A stretch of DNA of 64,000 nt from Daucus carota subsp. sativus (lineage: Eukaryota > Streptophyta > Magnoliopsida > Apiales > Apiaceae): assembly GCF_001625215.2 (NCBI RefSeq), contig NC_030381.2, forward strand, positions 2,071,131 to 2,135,130, read 5' to 3'. Below are positions 1-11,719 of this stretch, piece after piece. Made by a program: the position numbers and the translations under genes. The notes under the pieces were generated by a model. The model saw only the letters and a list, made by a program, of their open reading frames with translations, had not been told where the DNA came from and searched no databases. Numbering within the stretch: position 1 is the stretch's first letter; every line of letters begins with the position of its first letter.

Positions 1-2122
1 GGAAGGCTTATGATAGTGATCCTTTCCATCTCACTGAAAATCCTCAGGGAGTTATTCAGATGGGACTTGCTGAAAATCAGGTCTTAATTTGTTTTTCGAC
101 GATAAATTATTAAATTTTGTTGATTTTACATGTTCATCTGTGCGCATGCACACACATTACTGAAAATTTAGCATGTTTTTCTAAATTTTGCTCTTGATGG
201 TGCAGCTCTGTTTTGATTTGATTCAAGAATGGATACTGCAGAATCCGAAAGCCTCGATTTGCAGTGCTGAAGGAGTAAATGACTTCAAAGATATCGCGAT
301 TTTTCAAGATTATCATGGCTTGCCTGAATTTCGAGAAGTATGAATCATAGATTTTTCAGCTCTCAGTTTTTTTGCTGCAATCTTTTGCCACCATTCTAAC
401 CTTTCTTTGATGAAATTTCAGGCAATTGCAACATTTATGGCGAAAGTAAGAGGCGATACAGTTACATTTGATCCCGATCGGGTTGTTATGAGCGGAGGAG
501 CTACTGGTGCTCATGAAACTATGGCCTTCTGTCTGGCAAATCCTGGTGATGCTTTTCTGGTTCCAACTCCATATTATCCAGGGTAAGTAGTGAACTTTAA
601 CCGACGATCTTTTGGTCAGATGGTATCGTCCTCGCTCCGCTTATCGGAGTTATCAGAGTAAATGACTTTTAAAACCTTGGAATGCCACAAATATAATCTG
701 GACCACTAGTTTAGTTAGTTAATAATCCTGTCATGTTAAATTAGTATTAATTTTGTTGCAATAATACCTACCTAATAAGTTGCATAGGGTCAACTCTCAC
801 TTATATGTTGTAAATTAATTTATGTTCTGATAAATTCCGGGATTTGTTCTGATAAATTCTGGAATGAGCGAGAGTCGAACTTAAAGACAATATGGATATG
901 TTCCTATTAACATTATTGGAGTGGGGCTATAGAACATATGCCTTGCGATCTAGCACTGAAAACTCTAAGCAGATGACCCCATTACAAAGACATTTCACAA
1001 CCACTGTTATAGATGACAATGACTGATAATTACTTAACAATTATGCAAAAAAACTCAGAAATTTACATTTTTATTACGATGTTTTGCAGATTTGACCGCG
1101 ATTTGAGGTGGCGAACTGGAGTAAAACTCCTTCCAGTTGTCTGTGAGAGCTCGAATAATTTCATGATCACCAGAGAAGCCCTGGAAGAAGCGTATCAGAA
1201 AGCAGAGGAGTCGAATATCAACGTTAAAGGCTTGCTAATCACAAATCCTTCGAATCCATTAGGCACAATTTTGGACCGTGACACGTTACAAGGCCTAGTG
1301 AATTTTATCAATGAGAAAAACATCCACCTGATCTGCGATGAAATTTATGCTGCCACGGTTTTTACCAGGCCAATGTATGTCAGCATTGCTGAGATACTCG
1401 AAGAGGACAAGAAATGCAACCGCGATTTGATTCATCTGGTGTACAGCTTGTCGAAAGACATGGGCTTCCCCGGGTTCAGAATTGGGATCATTTACTCCTA
1501 CAATGACAAAGTTGTGAATTCTGCTAGAAAAATGTCAAGTTTTGGATTAGTCTCAACTCAGACTCAACAATTAATCGCAAACATGTTGTCAGACGATTCA
1601 TTCATAAATAAATACATATCCGAAAGCAGGAAAAGACTAGCTGCACGACATGGCGTTTTCACCAGAGGCCTAATGCAGGTCCGGGTAGGAAACCTACAGA
1701 GCAATGCAGGCCTTTTCTTCTGGATGGATTTACGACGTTTACTCAAAGAGTCCACAGTCGAAGCTGAAATGGACTTATGGCGCGTAATTATCAATGAAGT
1801 TAAGCTCAATGTGTCCCCTGGATCCTCCTTTCATTGCTCAGAGCCAGGGTGGTTCAGAGTCTGCTATGCAAATATGGATGATGAGACGATGAGGATCGCG
1901 CTGAGACGGATCAAGAAATTTGTGCTTCAGGCTGATGAACGTGAAGCGGCAGCTAAGAAGCACATGTGGCATAAGAATCTGCAGCTCAGCTTGTCATTCA
2001 GAAGGTGGGATGAGAGTATTATGAAGACACCAAGAATAGTGACTCCACATTTGATGTCTCCTCATATGATAATGTCTCCTCATTCTCCTCTTGCATCGCC
2101 TCTGGTTCGAGCTCGAAATTGA
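1..2122 (+). CDS. ACS: 1-aminocyclopropane-1-carboxylate synthase, type 1, 5' partial
   Basis: PLP enzyme that converts S-adenosylmethionine to ACC, the committed step of ethylene synthesis in the cytosol. Visible exons are 1-80, 206-337, 422-582 and 1090-2122; all joins keep frame and give about 467 residues, so only some 20 N-terminal residues lie outside the window (family length about 480-490). Family motifs seen: [41 protein letters not shown], and the PLP-lysine box [14 protein letters not shown]. The C-terminal tail has LSLSFRR, like the CDPK target of type-1/2 isoforms, then several Ser-Pro/Thr-Pro sites ending [15 protein letters not shown], the MAPK-target tail of ACS2/ACS6-type (type 1) enzymes. 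By family knowledge such tails set protein stability through phosphorylation. The ATG at 1013 is intronic and is not a start. Confidence 0.95.
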
Positions 2123-3640
2123 GTTCAGTCTTATATCGACATAGCTTAACAGGAAGACTATTTTATTTTTTATGTTTTTAACAAAATTCGAACCTTCAAC
2201 CTCGGTAACCGGAATAACAGTCACGAACTAGGGGCTTGATTTACTTCAGCTTTTGTAATTAGCTAGGAAAGTTGAGGCATTTGTTACCTAACTTAACTAC
2301 CTGTTTCATTAATTTTTTGTATTTACTGTTCTTTTATCTTGTTCAGTAGTCTGATACCGGTAAATTGTCAATTATTTGTAGCTCCATATTTTACACGATG
2401 GCAATGAAAAAAGCTGAAATTATTGTTGTTGTATCAGAATTCGAATGATGATTTTTCTTTTTTTCAAATATAATAGTGCAGTCTACAGAGGTTCTAGAAG
2501 TCTGTGACTTATTTGGGTAATAATATTGATTTATAAGTCAAAATATCTTATTGGTATGGTTTGGGTAAGAAATCTATAAGTTAATTTTCAGAATTGAGAA
2601 TGTGAAAATCCCAACTTTTTAATAATTTATTTTTATTTTTGAAATTTAATTTAATAAAAATAATAAGAATCATTATAAGAGATTATTCATAATATTTTAT
2701 AATTTTAATAATAATTTTTAAACCAGATTAGTTGCATATATAAATCCAAAGACATAAATTTAAAATTACTTAACATTTATAAATAATTTTTAACTTGTAA
2801 ACAATAAACTTTTTTTAAGATTAAGCCGATGGTCATACCCTAAACAAATTGGCATATGTAATTAGTTTTCAAATATTCGAAGCAAACAGTTTATGACCAA
2901 ATAACTGGAATGTCATTGATTCTTCCTCTATTTTAAATTAGATGAGCACTTCAGGTACATAATTTAAAATTCATTAACTACATAGCTAAATTGTTTATTT
3001 TTAAAATTTATTTTTACAAATAAAATTAAAATATAAAATTTTTATTTATAAAAAAATAAAATATAAATTTCGAGACTAGATTTTAATGCACCTAACATCT
3101 AATTTGAAATAAAAGAATAGTAAATTAGATTATTCAATATATTCCGGTAATAACTTTTTTTTTTTTTTTTGACAGAATATTCCGGTAATAACTAGTATAG
3201 CAGGGTCTTGGAAGTATAGCATTTGTCAATGTACGGGGTTAAAGATTAAATTAACCTAAATTCCTATTGAATTTTATGCGATTCCAATCAAATTGAAATA
3301 AAATCAGATTTTTTTAGCCTTATCCATAACCAATGAATCCTGAAAATTTGGAATCAGAGTAAATGAAATGGAGTAAGAAATCCAAGTTCTGAATCTGTTT
3401 TTTTTATCACGCTAAGTGCAAACCCATGCAATTCCCTATTTTCGATCCCTAAAATATTATATATTAATGGTTATCTAAAATATTGGGGATCAAAAAGCTA
3501 TTTTGCTCCAACGGTGTTCCCTATTTGATTCCTTATGTTTTAATATAAAAGGTTGCTTTTTCATCCCTCAAATAAGGGGTTGAACTTTCTCCCACCTAAA
3601 ATTAATAGGGGATAGGGAGTTGCGTTGGAGGGAATGGGTG
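2123..3640. other. AT-rich intergenic spacer after ACS
   Basis: Holds the ACS 3' UTR and then A/T-rich DNA. I see no gene. The only structure noted is the small poly-T insertion at 3139-3193. Confidence 0.6.
3139..3193 (-). repeat. 21-nt poly-T insertion inside a 17-bp direct repeat
   Basis: The 17-bp word ATATTCCGGTAATAACT occurs at 3139-3155 and again at 3177-3193. Between them lies T15 followed by GACAGA. Read on the minus strand this is TCTGTC plus an A tail, like the last bases of a retroposon with its target-site duplication. The same TCTGTC-A(n) tail recurs at 33503. Confidence 0.7.
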
Positions 3641-3650
3641 CATCGGAATT

Positions 3651-4259
3651 TAGAGCTGTTTAACGAACCGAGCTGTTCGCGAACAAGCTCGAGCTCGGCT
3701 CGTTAAGAGCTCGTTCGGCTCGGCTCGTTAAGTTAACGAGCTCGAGCTCGAACACAAAAAATTGTTCGTTAAGAAAACGAGCTCGAGCCGAGCTTTTAGC
3801 ATGTTCGGCTCGAGCTCGGCTCGAACTCGTTCGGCTCGAGCTCGGCTCGTTAAAACTCGAAAAAAAAGAATATTTTCATAAAAATTTCATAATATATATA
3901 TGTTATTGAACGCCGAATTCAACATATAATATATCAAATCAATCATGAGAATATCAACTATAATATGGTACCATCAAAACATACTAAAAATTTTATTTGA
4001 CTTGTTATTTTAAGAGTAAAGTAGCGGTTTGGCCTTATTTTTCTCTAGCTCGGCTCGGCTCGGCTCGGCTCGACTCGACTCGGCTCGTATTTGTTCGTGA
4101 ACAAACTCGTGTTCGGCTCGTTAGTTATCGAGCTCGAGCTCGAACACACTTTTTTGTTCGATAAGAAAGCTCGGCTCGGCTCGGTTCGATAAGAAAAAAT
4201 TTAAAGCTCGGCTCGACTCGGTCAAAACTCGGCTCGGCTCGGTTCGTGAACAGCCCTAT
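3651..4259. mobile_element. Mutator-type non-autonomous TIR element built of GCTCG motifs
   Basis: A 10-bp direct repeat CATCGGAATT flanks the element (3641-3650 and 4260-4269); 9-10 bp duplications are typical of Mutator-like elements. The ends are imperfect inverted repeats (TAGAGCTGTTTAACGAACCG and its counterpart TAGGGCTGTTCACGAACCG). Both arms hold arrays of GGCTCG/GAGCTCG words around an AT-rich centre. Longer words such as TCGAGCTCGAACACA followed by a TTGTTCG box occur in both arms in the same orientation, so the arms also look directly duplicated. No coding capacity. Confidence 0.75.
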
Positions 4260-4269
4260 CATCGGAATT

Positions 4270-5574
4270 GCTCTTATTTCATGATCAATTTCTTCTGCCA
4301 AAAACTAGCTAAAGCCATTCTTGACTTTCGATTCCATCTTTAATAAGCCCGGATTGCCCGGGCAACGAGCATTCAGCTATCACTTCGTCAATGACTGTCC
4401 CCCAGAAAATCAAAGAAAGAAAAAAAAAGCAAACCCTGTCCCCACTGTCTTGTTTTCTTTATTCAACTCCTCTTCTTTCGCTCTCAACAATAATTTATTC
4501 CATATTTCTTTAGATTTTAAGAAATTTGTGTTGCTAGTTGCTTTCAGTAACAATTGTTGTAATATTCCCGTTTGGTTGCTGATCAGTGGAACATTTCTTA
4601 CTCCAATATATGATTTCAGTATATCAAAATTTCTGAATAGTTGCTGAAACCTGAAAGTCCGACTGCATGGCTGCGACTTAAAAAAAAAGAATTTAAGAAT
4701 TTAATCATATGCTCTTGTCAAAACATAAATATTTGAATACACCACAAGTTGGAATCTCAACAATTTAGTAATATGTACTCCTCTTGTCACAAAATTGTTG
4801 ATATGTTTAATATTTATAATCTAATTATCTAAATTTTGATCACAAATTACATATATATATTATATAATTTGAAAAAAAAAATATTTCTTCAAATATGTAT
4901 ATTCTATTTTAAGTATGATTTCCAATTTTTGTGATAATCACAAAAATGAGAAATTAGCTGTTAATAAGTGTATTATATAAATATGTGATTGTCACAATCT
5001 TAAATGTATAATATAAATGTATGATTCATTATTCTTGGGATATTCAAAAAAAAGAAAAAATGTAATAAAAAATGGGACGAAGATAGTAAAAGAGTAACAT
5101 ATACATTATAATCAAAATTTCATTTTTTTAAGTACAAATAAAATCAACTCAATCAAAAATTATAAAACGGAGAGTACTTACATTTCAGTATTATAGGATT
5201 TATATTTAATGTACTTATATTGATATTGGAAATAAGATGCCGCTGATCAACGCGAATACGTACTCTAATTTTATTGGCGAATTCCATTATTTTTGTTGAC
5301 TCCTTTAGAATTTAGAAGTTTGACTGGAAAATTAATCAGTCTGACACATAGCCGGTACAAAATTGAATTCAAACGAAGGACTGAACATTAATCGCTCTGC
5401 AAAATACCACCATATAGCTGCAACATTGACTTTAAACTCGAAGGTCTTTGATGGAACTTTCATGCATAAGAGTGTGATGCATGGCTGGATGTCACATTTC
5501 TTGAAATTCATTTATTTATAATTGTTATTTATTTATTTATAATTCTTATAATTTAAAAAATTTCAAAAGTGTAA
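4270..5574. other. AT-rich spacer, no gene recognised
   Basis: Low-complexity A/T sequence. A 108-codon open frame at 4321-4647 has no recognisable domain and a simple composition, so I do not call it a gene. Confidence 0.5.
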
Positions 5575-5584
5575 TATAATAGGG

Positions 5585-5991
5585 GAGTAAAGTTCAATGG
5601 AGTACACAATATATTGGAGTATTGGAGTACAAAGTTGGATAAAATGTAATCTATTCATCTAAATTTCAATTTTTTTGTTCAATAATATTTGTAAACATTT
5701 AATAACCTGCACATTATGTTCTACACAACATAAACATTGTGATCAAAAGGTAGAATAATGACTTTTATGAATTACAGGACTCTATGTTCTGCAATATAAC
5801 TAATAAGCAGAACAATAATGTTAATACTTGTTAAAGTTGAAGGATATTAAAGATTGATAGACAATTATGTGCAAGACAACTTATAACATATAAATTTGTA
5901 TAATCAAATATATTATTTATGATTAAACTAAAAAATTAAGACTTGTACTCCAATACTCCAATGTTTTTGTGTACTCCATAGAATTTAACTC
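5585..5991. mobile_element. TIR element with ~50-bp inverted ends and 10-bp target duplication
   Basis: Flanked by TATAATAGGG at 5575-5584 and 5992-6001. The ends are long inverted repeats containing GAGT-AAGTTC-ATGGAGTAC-type sequence and the words TTGGAGTATTGGAGTAC on the left and GTACTCCAATACTCCAA on the right. TSD length points to a Mutator-like MITE. Non-coding. Confidence 0.75.
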
Positions 5992-6053
5992 TATAATAGG
6001 GATAGACTATTCGTTGTAATATGAACTTTGTGAAAACAAGTTTAAAATTGGTA

Positions 6054-6312
6054 CTCCCTCCGTCTCTAAATACTCTTCATGTTTGTACTTTTCACGTTTG
6101 TCAACACACACTTTTGATCGTTAATATCTTTTATTTCGTAGTAGCATTAAATATAAAAACTTCACCGTATTAAAGTAATCGTGAATACGAATCTAACAAG
6201 ATCACTCATGACTATATTTAGTTTTATAAATTAGATGTAAATTGATAATTTGTCTCATGTTATGAACAGTACCGACATCCCAAATAGGAAAAGAAAAAAG
6301 AAACGGAGGGAA
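6054..6312. mobile_element. Stowaway MITE (family A)
   Basis: Ends CTCCCTCCGTC and ACGGAGGGAA, flanked by TA at 6052-6053 and 6313-6314. The interior contains CACCGTATTAAAGTA and ACAAGATCACTCATGACTAT, shared with the pair at 29081-29568, so these three form one family. Confidence 0.88.
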
Positions 6313-6780
6313 TAATATCAAAAAATTCAATATTGTACTTGCAAAAAAATTCTACATACATGGGCTGAGTGAGCTGATTGACCAGTTCCGAACATTTTGG
6401 ATCATTGGGCTTAGACCCAATCAGAGATGGGCTCGAAAAGGATATGACAGCTTTTTGGGTATCCTAACAAGTTGTAACAGTTACACTCCAATCTTATAAA
6501 TTAAAGTAGTTTTCACTGGTACGTAATATAGACGTTAAGTGAGTAAACCCTAGGCTAGAGTTAGGTTTAGGTTGCCACTATCTACGCATGATCCCCCTAC
6601 TGATATATACACCCTCACAACTTGCGAGCGTGGAATATGGGTGTCATTTTAGACTTTAGTTCACTTGAAACAAAATATAATTTATACATGTTATTTTTCC
6701 AAAAAAAAAACTGAATAAAAATAAAAATTTACATTTTTTATTCAAATTAAGAAATTTTTTAAGATATATTATATAACTAT

Positions 6781-7003
6781 GGGGGTGTTTGTTTAGAGGA
6801 AGTAGAAGCCGCTTCTGGCTTCGGCTTTTCTTGTCCCGTAAAGAAGTAGAAGCACTTTTATAAAAAGTTGAGAATACTATCTTCTCTCTCACAGTTTCTA
6901 CTTTTTTTCCAAACATTTTATTAACTTATTTACTTCTCACTTCTAATCCACTTCTTTACTTTAAGTGTGAAATCACTTTTTTTAAATTTGCCCAAATGGC
7001 CCC
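6781..7003. mobile_element. MITE with GGGGGTGTTTG ends (hAT-like family)
   Basis: Begins GGGGGTGTTTGTTTAGAGGA and ends TTGCCCAAATGGCCCC, with an interior rich in AGAAGTAGAAGC / CTTCTCACTTCTAATC words. The same interior is found at about 11720-12294, 24099-24261 and 38180-38402. I could not find a clean target duplication, so the superfamily is inferred. Confidence 0.6.
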
Positions 7004-7320
7004 TGTATATTATGTCATCTTGAAATATTTGTAAAGAGGATTAATAAGAAAGAGAGATTATATATCTAGGAAAAATTATCAGATTCATAATTACTTTTGG
7101 TGTATAATTGTCTTTAGTCTCTTAAATTATACAAGAATCAAATTTTGATGGTATTTAAAAATTGGTCGATTCAATCCTCGAGAGTCAAACAAATAAATCT
7201 CGCGCAAATTCCTACAAATATGTAAATTAAAATGCAATGCAAGAATATTAAAAGGAACCGTAGAGGTAACATGCTCCTTCTTAGCCAATATGTAACTTAA
7301 AAGAATTATTAATAACTAAA

Positions 7321-7367
7321 AATTCAAAAAATATGTTTTTTTTTTGCTAAATAATTCAAAAAATATG
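7321..7367 (-). repeat. 17-nt poly-T insertion inside a 15-bp direct repeat
   Basis: AATTCAAAAAATATG occurs at 7321-7335 and 7353-7367. Between them are T10 and GCTAAAT (7336-7352). On the minus strand this reads as a short tag plus poly-A, like an extreme 5'-truncated retroposon. Confidence 0.6.
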
Positions 7368-7726
7368 TTGGTGTTACCTAATGGATGGATCGAATTATAT
7401 AGTCAAAGCATGGAATGTGTCATGGATTAAAATAATGTATTAAGCGTTTGACTTCGGATTTTAATAAAAAAAAAAAAAACTTGATTATTCCTCTAAAAGT
7501 TAGAATAATGACTGAACCCTGTTGATCCATAGGGTTATATAACCAAGTTGATTGTAAAAAACGAAAGTATAATTAAACAATCGATCCGTTTCAACTTCAT
7601 TGAAGATAGATGAATATTTAAATTTAATGATTGCTTATTCTAGTTCGATATAATATTGTCACAAGTTCGATCTGCATGCTGTTTACAGATAAGATTGGCA
7701 TATATATAAATTAAATCAACAAACAC

Positions 7727-8110
7727 GGGGGCCGTTTGGCTTAACTTAAAAGAAGTTACTTATTGCTTTTAAGTGATTTCTTGATTAAAAGTGATAAGTA
7801 ATTTTGTACTTATAAGCTGTTTAAGTGTTTGGATAAATTCATTAAAATTCACGACTTATTAGGTATAAAAATTGCTAAAATAATAATAAAATATTATAAA
7901 CTATCTTTTAGAATGATCATACACATCGTTGTGAAGTTAAATTTCGAAAAAAAAAATAAATCAAGAAAAAAGCTAGCATTTCTAACTTCCAAAACTCCAG
8001 CTTATAAGTAGCCAGAAGTGCTTATAATTTCTTTACCCAAACACTACGAAATAAGTAGAAGTTGACTTATAAGCTAGAAGCTGGGCTTAAAAGCCCAGCC
8101 AAACACCCCC
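7727..8110. mobile_element. MITE with GGGGGCCGTTTGGCTT inverted ends
   Basis: Left end GGGGGCCGTTTGGCTTAAC and right end AGCCCAGCCAAACACCCCC form an inverted repeat of about 18 bp. The interior has AGTGATTTCTTGATTAAAAG and AAGTAGAAGTTGACTTATAA words. Related to the other GTTTGGC-ended elements in the window. The short open frame at 7829-8011 lies inside it and is not a gene. Confidence 0.65.
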
Positions 8111-8887
8111 ACTAATTGTTATTATTCTATACAACATTTTTATGACCATTTCCTCGTTAGAACTTGGGAGTATAGTAACCAGTTCTCTTGATGACTCTGA
8201 ATTTTTCATAAAATCTTCCAATAAATGATCAGTTGCTGACTTGCTGTGTACACTTGTACACTGCAGAAGGAAGACTTCACCTTACTACTGTACATAAGTA
8301 CTATGCATGACCAAGTCAATCCTTTCTGAAAACCTAATACTATTTCTATTTATTACAAGAATCTTTCTCAAAATGCCTAAACTTTCGTGGTCACATGTTT
8401 GCATGATTTTCGGTTAGATAATAAATTTTTTTGAAAAAAAAATTTCGGATGCGATTTATTATATTTCAATATAATTCATCTATGAATATAGACCTTATAG
8501 AAAAATAAAAAAAAGTTCTTTCTCAAAATTCCGTAAGCACACACTAATAATTATTTTTTACTTAAATTGAAGATTTTGATTATTGAAGATGGAGTCCGAA
8601 TCAATAAAAAATACACATAATAAAAAATAATTGTTATTGTGTGTCATGAACAAACACTAGAAAATGGGCCAGTGCTATCACCACATTTCAGTCAAAGGTC
8701 GCATATCTTTTTCCTCCTCCTATTCAGTCCTTACCCTAAACAACCCTTTCGAGCATTACAAGCAGCAGCTATTTAAGACGATAAACGCGTGTTTCTCATT
8801 ACATTACAAAATATCAAAGTCAATCCATTACCACTCCAGCTTCCCTGTGATCTTCCTCAACTGCCTTCTCTCCCTTTCACCTCCCAA

Positions 8888-8895
8888 TATATAAA
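8888..8895 (+). promoter_or_regulatory. Candidate TATA box of the WRKY gene
   Basis: TATATAAA about 105 bp before the WRKY start codon, in a C/T-rich stretch typical of plant core promoters. The spacer 8111-8887 holds no recognisable gene. Confidence 0.55.
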
Positions 8896-9000
8896 CTCCA
8901 CTCCACTTTACTTCATTCTCATACTCAAATTAAATACTTCTACAGTTCTACTCGAAATCTCATTTTTCCGTCGTAAAAAGTCTTGTTTGTTGTAGTGCTC

Positions 9001-10964
9001 ATGGAGGAAGACTGGGGATTGCAAGCGATTGTTAGAGCATGCAGTCATGATCAGTGCACAACTGATAGTGTTCTTGATCAATATAATTATCGGGACGATC
9101 TTTTTTATGATTTTCCTGAATTTGAAGAATTGAAGAACAATGATTGTTCACTCATTGTAGATGAATTGGATGATCGTTACAAACCCTTTTTTCATGATCC
9201 GACACCGACTCCTATTAGCTCTTTCTCTTCACATTTGGAGAATTCAGATTCTCAGGGATGTGAAGTTAAACTTGAGCAAGAAGTTATGTTGAAGGTCATG
9301 GAACAACATGAAACTGCACCGGTTGCTAAACCTAAAGCCCTCACTCCTGCAGCTAAATACAAAAGGTAAGTAACGTGCTTTTACTTGTAGTAGCTTTAGA
9401 CCCTATTTCTTTTAGAAATTTTTATTCGTAGTCGGTTTAGATCGTATTTTTTTAGAATTTTTATTTGTAGTCAGTTTAGACCCTGTTTCTTGTAGAAATT
9501 TTTATTTGTAATCAGTTTAGACCTTATTTTTTTTGTAGAAATCTTTATAATAGTCAATTTAGACTTTTTTTTTAGAAAATTTTATTTGTAGTCAGTTTAG
9601 ACCTTGTTTCTTATAGAAACGTCGTTGCCTCTTGAAAGTTATGCAAACTTAAATTTTGAAAATATTGATACTCCCTCCGTCCCTATTTATCTGTCCACTT
9701 TGGAAGTAAAATTTTGTCCCTATTTATCTGTCCATTTATACTTTCAAAACTAATTTAATGATAGTTTTTCAAATATATCTCCATAATTTCAATTTTCAAG
9801 GCTTGACTTATTTAAAACTTGGTTGAATTCATGTTTTCAAGACATAAAGTAGGGGTATTCCACCATTTTCAAGATATTAATTAGAGGTATTTAATGAAAA
9901 AGTTTATACAATCAAGTATTCCTTGGTATGTGTTTTTTCCCCCAAAATGGACAGATAAAAAGGGACGGAGGGAGTAGTATTTAACATTTTGCGGACAATT
10001 TTCAGGAAAAAACAGCAGAAGAGGGTGGTGGTTCAAGTAACATCCGATGGTCTTTCTTCAGATTTATGGGCTTGGCGTAAATACGGTCAAAAACCGATCA
10101 AAGGATCACCATATCCAAGGTAATTAATCTCGTGTAATCGTGTTTAAATTGTTCTTGCATAGTTACAGATTAATTCAATATTTATTTCACACAATATATA
10201 GATCGATTTGAACATATATGAATTTGAGATTCAATCTTCTAAGTACGTACTCAAGTCCTAAGTTAAAAGAGTTTGTTAATGCAAATGTACGAGGAACATT
10301 TAAGTAATTAAAAAAATCAGATCAAACAATTAAAAAATTATCATTAATTTGTATCACATATTTAAAGAACTTATATAAGTTCGGATTTTCTAGTATGAGT
10401 TTACAGTGAAACACAAACAATCATTTTTTTTGTTAGGTGATGGATTTTTATTGCTACAATCTCATTATATCTGTCAATGAGCACATACTTGAAAGACTCG
10501 TCTAAGTTATGTACTAACGACCATTTATATTGAACTCGAACAGAAGCTATTACAGGTGTAGTAGCTCAAAGGGGTGTCCGGCAAGGAGACAAGTCGAAGA
10601 AAGCTGTTCTGATCCGGGAATGTATATCATAACCTACTCGGCGGAGCACAACCACGCGCAGCCAACTCGACGGAGTTCTCTTGCAGGAACTAACCGCCAG
10701 AAATTCTCCACACTGAAAAGAACTTGTTCTGATGAAAGCTGTGTGTCATCTATGCATGTTGATCAAGTACAAAGCCTCAAGAAGATCAAACACGAGAAAA
10801 AAGACGACACTATAGATGAGCAATCAAGGGGGCAAAATCTCAGTGGTCTTGATCGGGAGTTTGTCATTGAGGATTCGATCTTGACGGAGAATTTCTTTGA
10901 GGTTTTAGATGACTTGGATGGACTAGTTTCATATTCGTCCTTACATGGTTTTTATTCGCAATGA
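9001..10964 (+). CDS. WRKY29-like: WRKY transcription factor, group IIe (WRKY22/29-like)
   Basis: Nuclear W-box (TTGAC) binding factor; WRKY22/29 act in MAPK-driven immune responses. Exons 9001-9365, 10006-10119 and 10544-10964 join in frame to 299 residues. The start ATG gives [15 protein letters not shown], matching the family N-terminus. A basic stretch ([13 protein letters not shown]) precedes [25 protein letters not shown] is at residues 145-151. The zinc ligands are C165-X5-C171-X23-H195-X-H197, the group II pattern. The second intron splits the PYPR codon, the usual site in this group. The acidic C-terminus ([14 protein letters not shown]) resembles that of WRKY22. Intron 1 carries a minisatellite and a Stowaway MITE. 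Whether it is the true WRKY29 or WRKY22 orthologue cannot be settled here. Confidence 0.95.
9388..9625 (+). repeat. About 41-bp minisatellite in WRKY intron 1
   Basis: Five to six imperfect copies of a unit with TTTAGACC, TTTCTT, TAGAAATTTTTAT and TTGTAGTCAG in fixed order. It lies directly after the exon-1 donor. Confidence 0.8.
9671..9974. mobile_element. Stowaway MITE (family B) in WRKY intron 1
   Basis: Ends CTCCCTCCGTCCCTATTTAT and AAAAGGGACGGAGGGAG, TA duplication at 9669-9670 and 9975-9976. It ends about 30 bp before the exon-2 acceptor. Shares TCTGTCCA-TTTGGAAGTAAAA words with the element at 30145. Confidence 0.9.
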
Positions 10965-11035
10965 GTATAAATGTGTACCAAATTTATAGCTTTGTAAACT
11001 CTCATTTTCATGATTTTTGTTCTACCACCAGTATT

Positions 11036-11408
11036 CACTGTTCTAAAAATCCCCGATTTAACTTATTAATCCCCGATTAATCCCCTGCAAGGTGAGCCAC
11101 CAATCCGATTTTTGAAATCCGATTAATCCTTATATATATTTCTTAATCGAAATATATGTGATATATTATTAAAATTAAAATATTATATTACTTTAAATAT
11201 GAATAATAATAGAGTTTATGAATATAGTAAATATATTAATTACTAAATAGCTAATATAATAATAACTAAATATTAAATAATATTTTAATATTAAAATAAA
11301 CCCGATTTTAACTCCGATTAATCCTTCCGATTAATCCCCGATTTCCGATTAATCCTTGAATCGGTGGCTCAACCGATTAGGTCCGATTCCCGATTTCTGT
11401 AACACTGT
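11036..11408. mobile_element. TIR element with CCGATTAATCC motif arrays
   Basis: Flanked by CAGTATT (11029-11035 and 11409-11415; one base further out differs). The ends are inverted: CACTGTTCTAAAAATCCCCG against CAGTGTTACAGAAATCGGG. Both arms contain repeated CCGATTAATCC words and an inverted GTGAGCCACCAATCCGAT / ATCGGTGGCTCAACCGAT pair, with an AT-rich centre. Non-coding; superfamily uncertain (7-8 bp duplication). Confidence 0.65.
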
Positions 11409-11719
11409 CAGTATTAGGCTATTAGTCACTCTGTTCCCGTCATGAGTATACGCTTAGAACAGGAAGTTCTAAGTATTTTAATATACTTGTAAAATAATTT
11501 TTTAAAAATTAATTTAAATTTTTAATATGAAAAACTTTAATATCTAAATTTTTATTTAAAATCAATATTTTTAAAAATTAGTTATAAAAATATATTTTAT
11601 TGAAATATTAAATACATATTATATAATATAAAAAATTATATAAAAATAAATGGGACAAAAACGCTAAAACTTACTAATTGACTTCGAAAAGGAGGTCAGT
11701 CGAATCGGATTTAATATAT

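Noticed and set aside
1013-1089. N-terminal extension of the last ACS exon
   Set aside because: Lies in the intron; the TTTTGCAG acceptor at 1089 restores the conserved YYPGFDRD junction.
3651-4259. CRISPR-like regular repeats
   Set aside because: Plant DNA; the repeats are irregular, lack unique spacers and sit in a TIR element.
4321-4647. 108-codon open frame on the plus strand
   Set aside because: Low-complexity composition, no domain, no promoter or splice support.
8983-9000. Upstream TTG start for the WRKY gene
   Set aside because: The ATG at 9001 gives the family N-terminus MEEDW; no ATG lies further upstream in frame.
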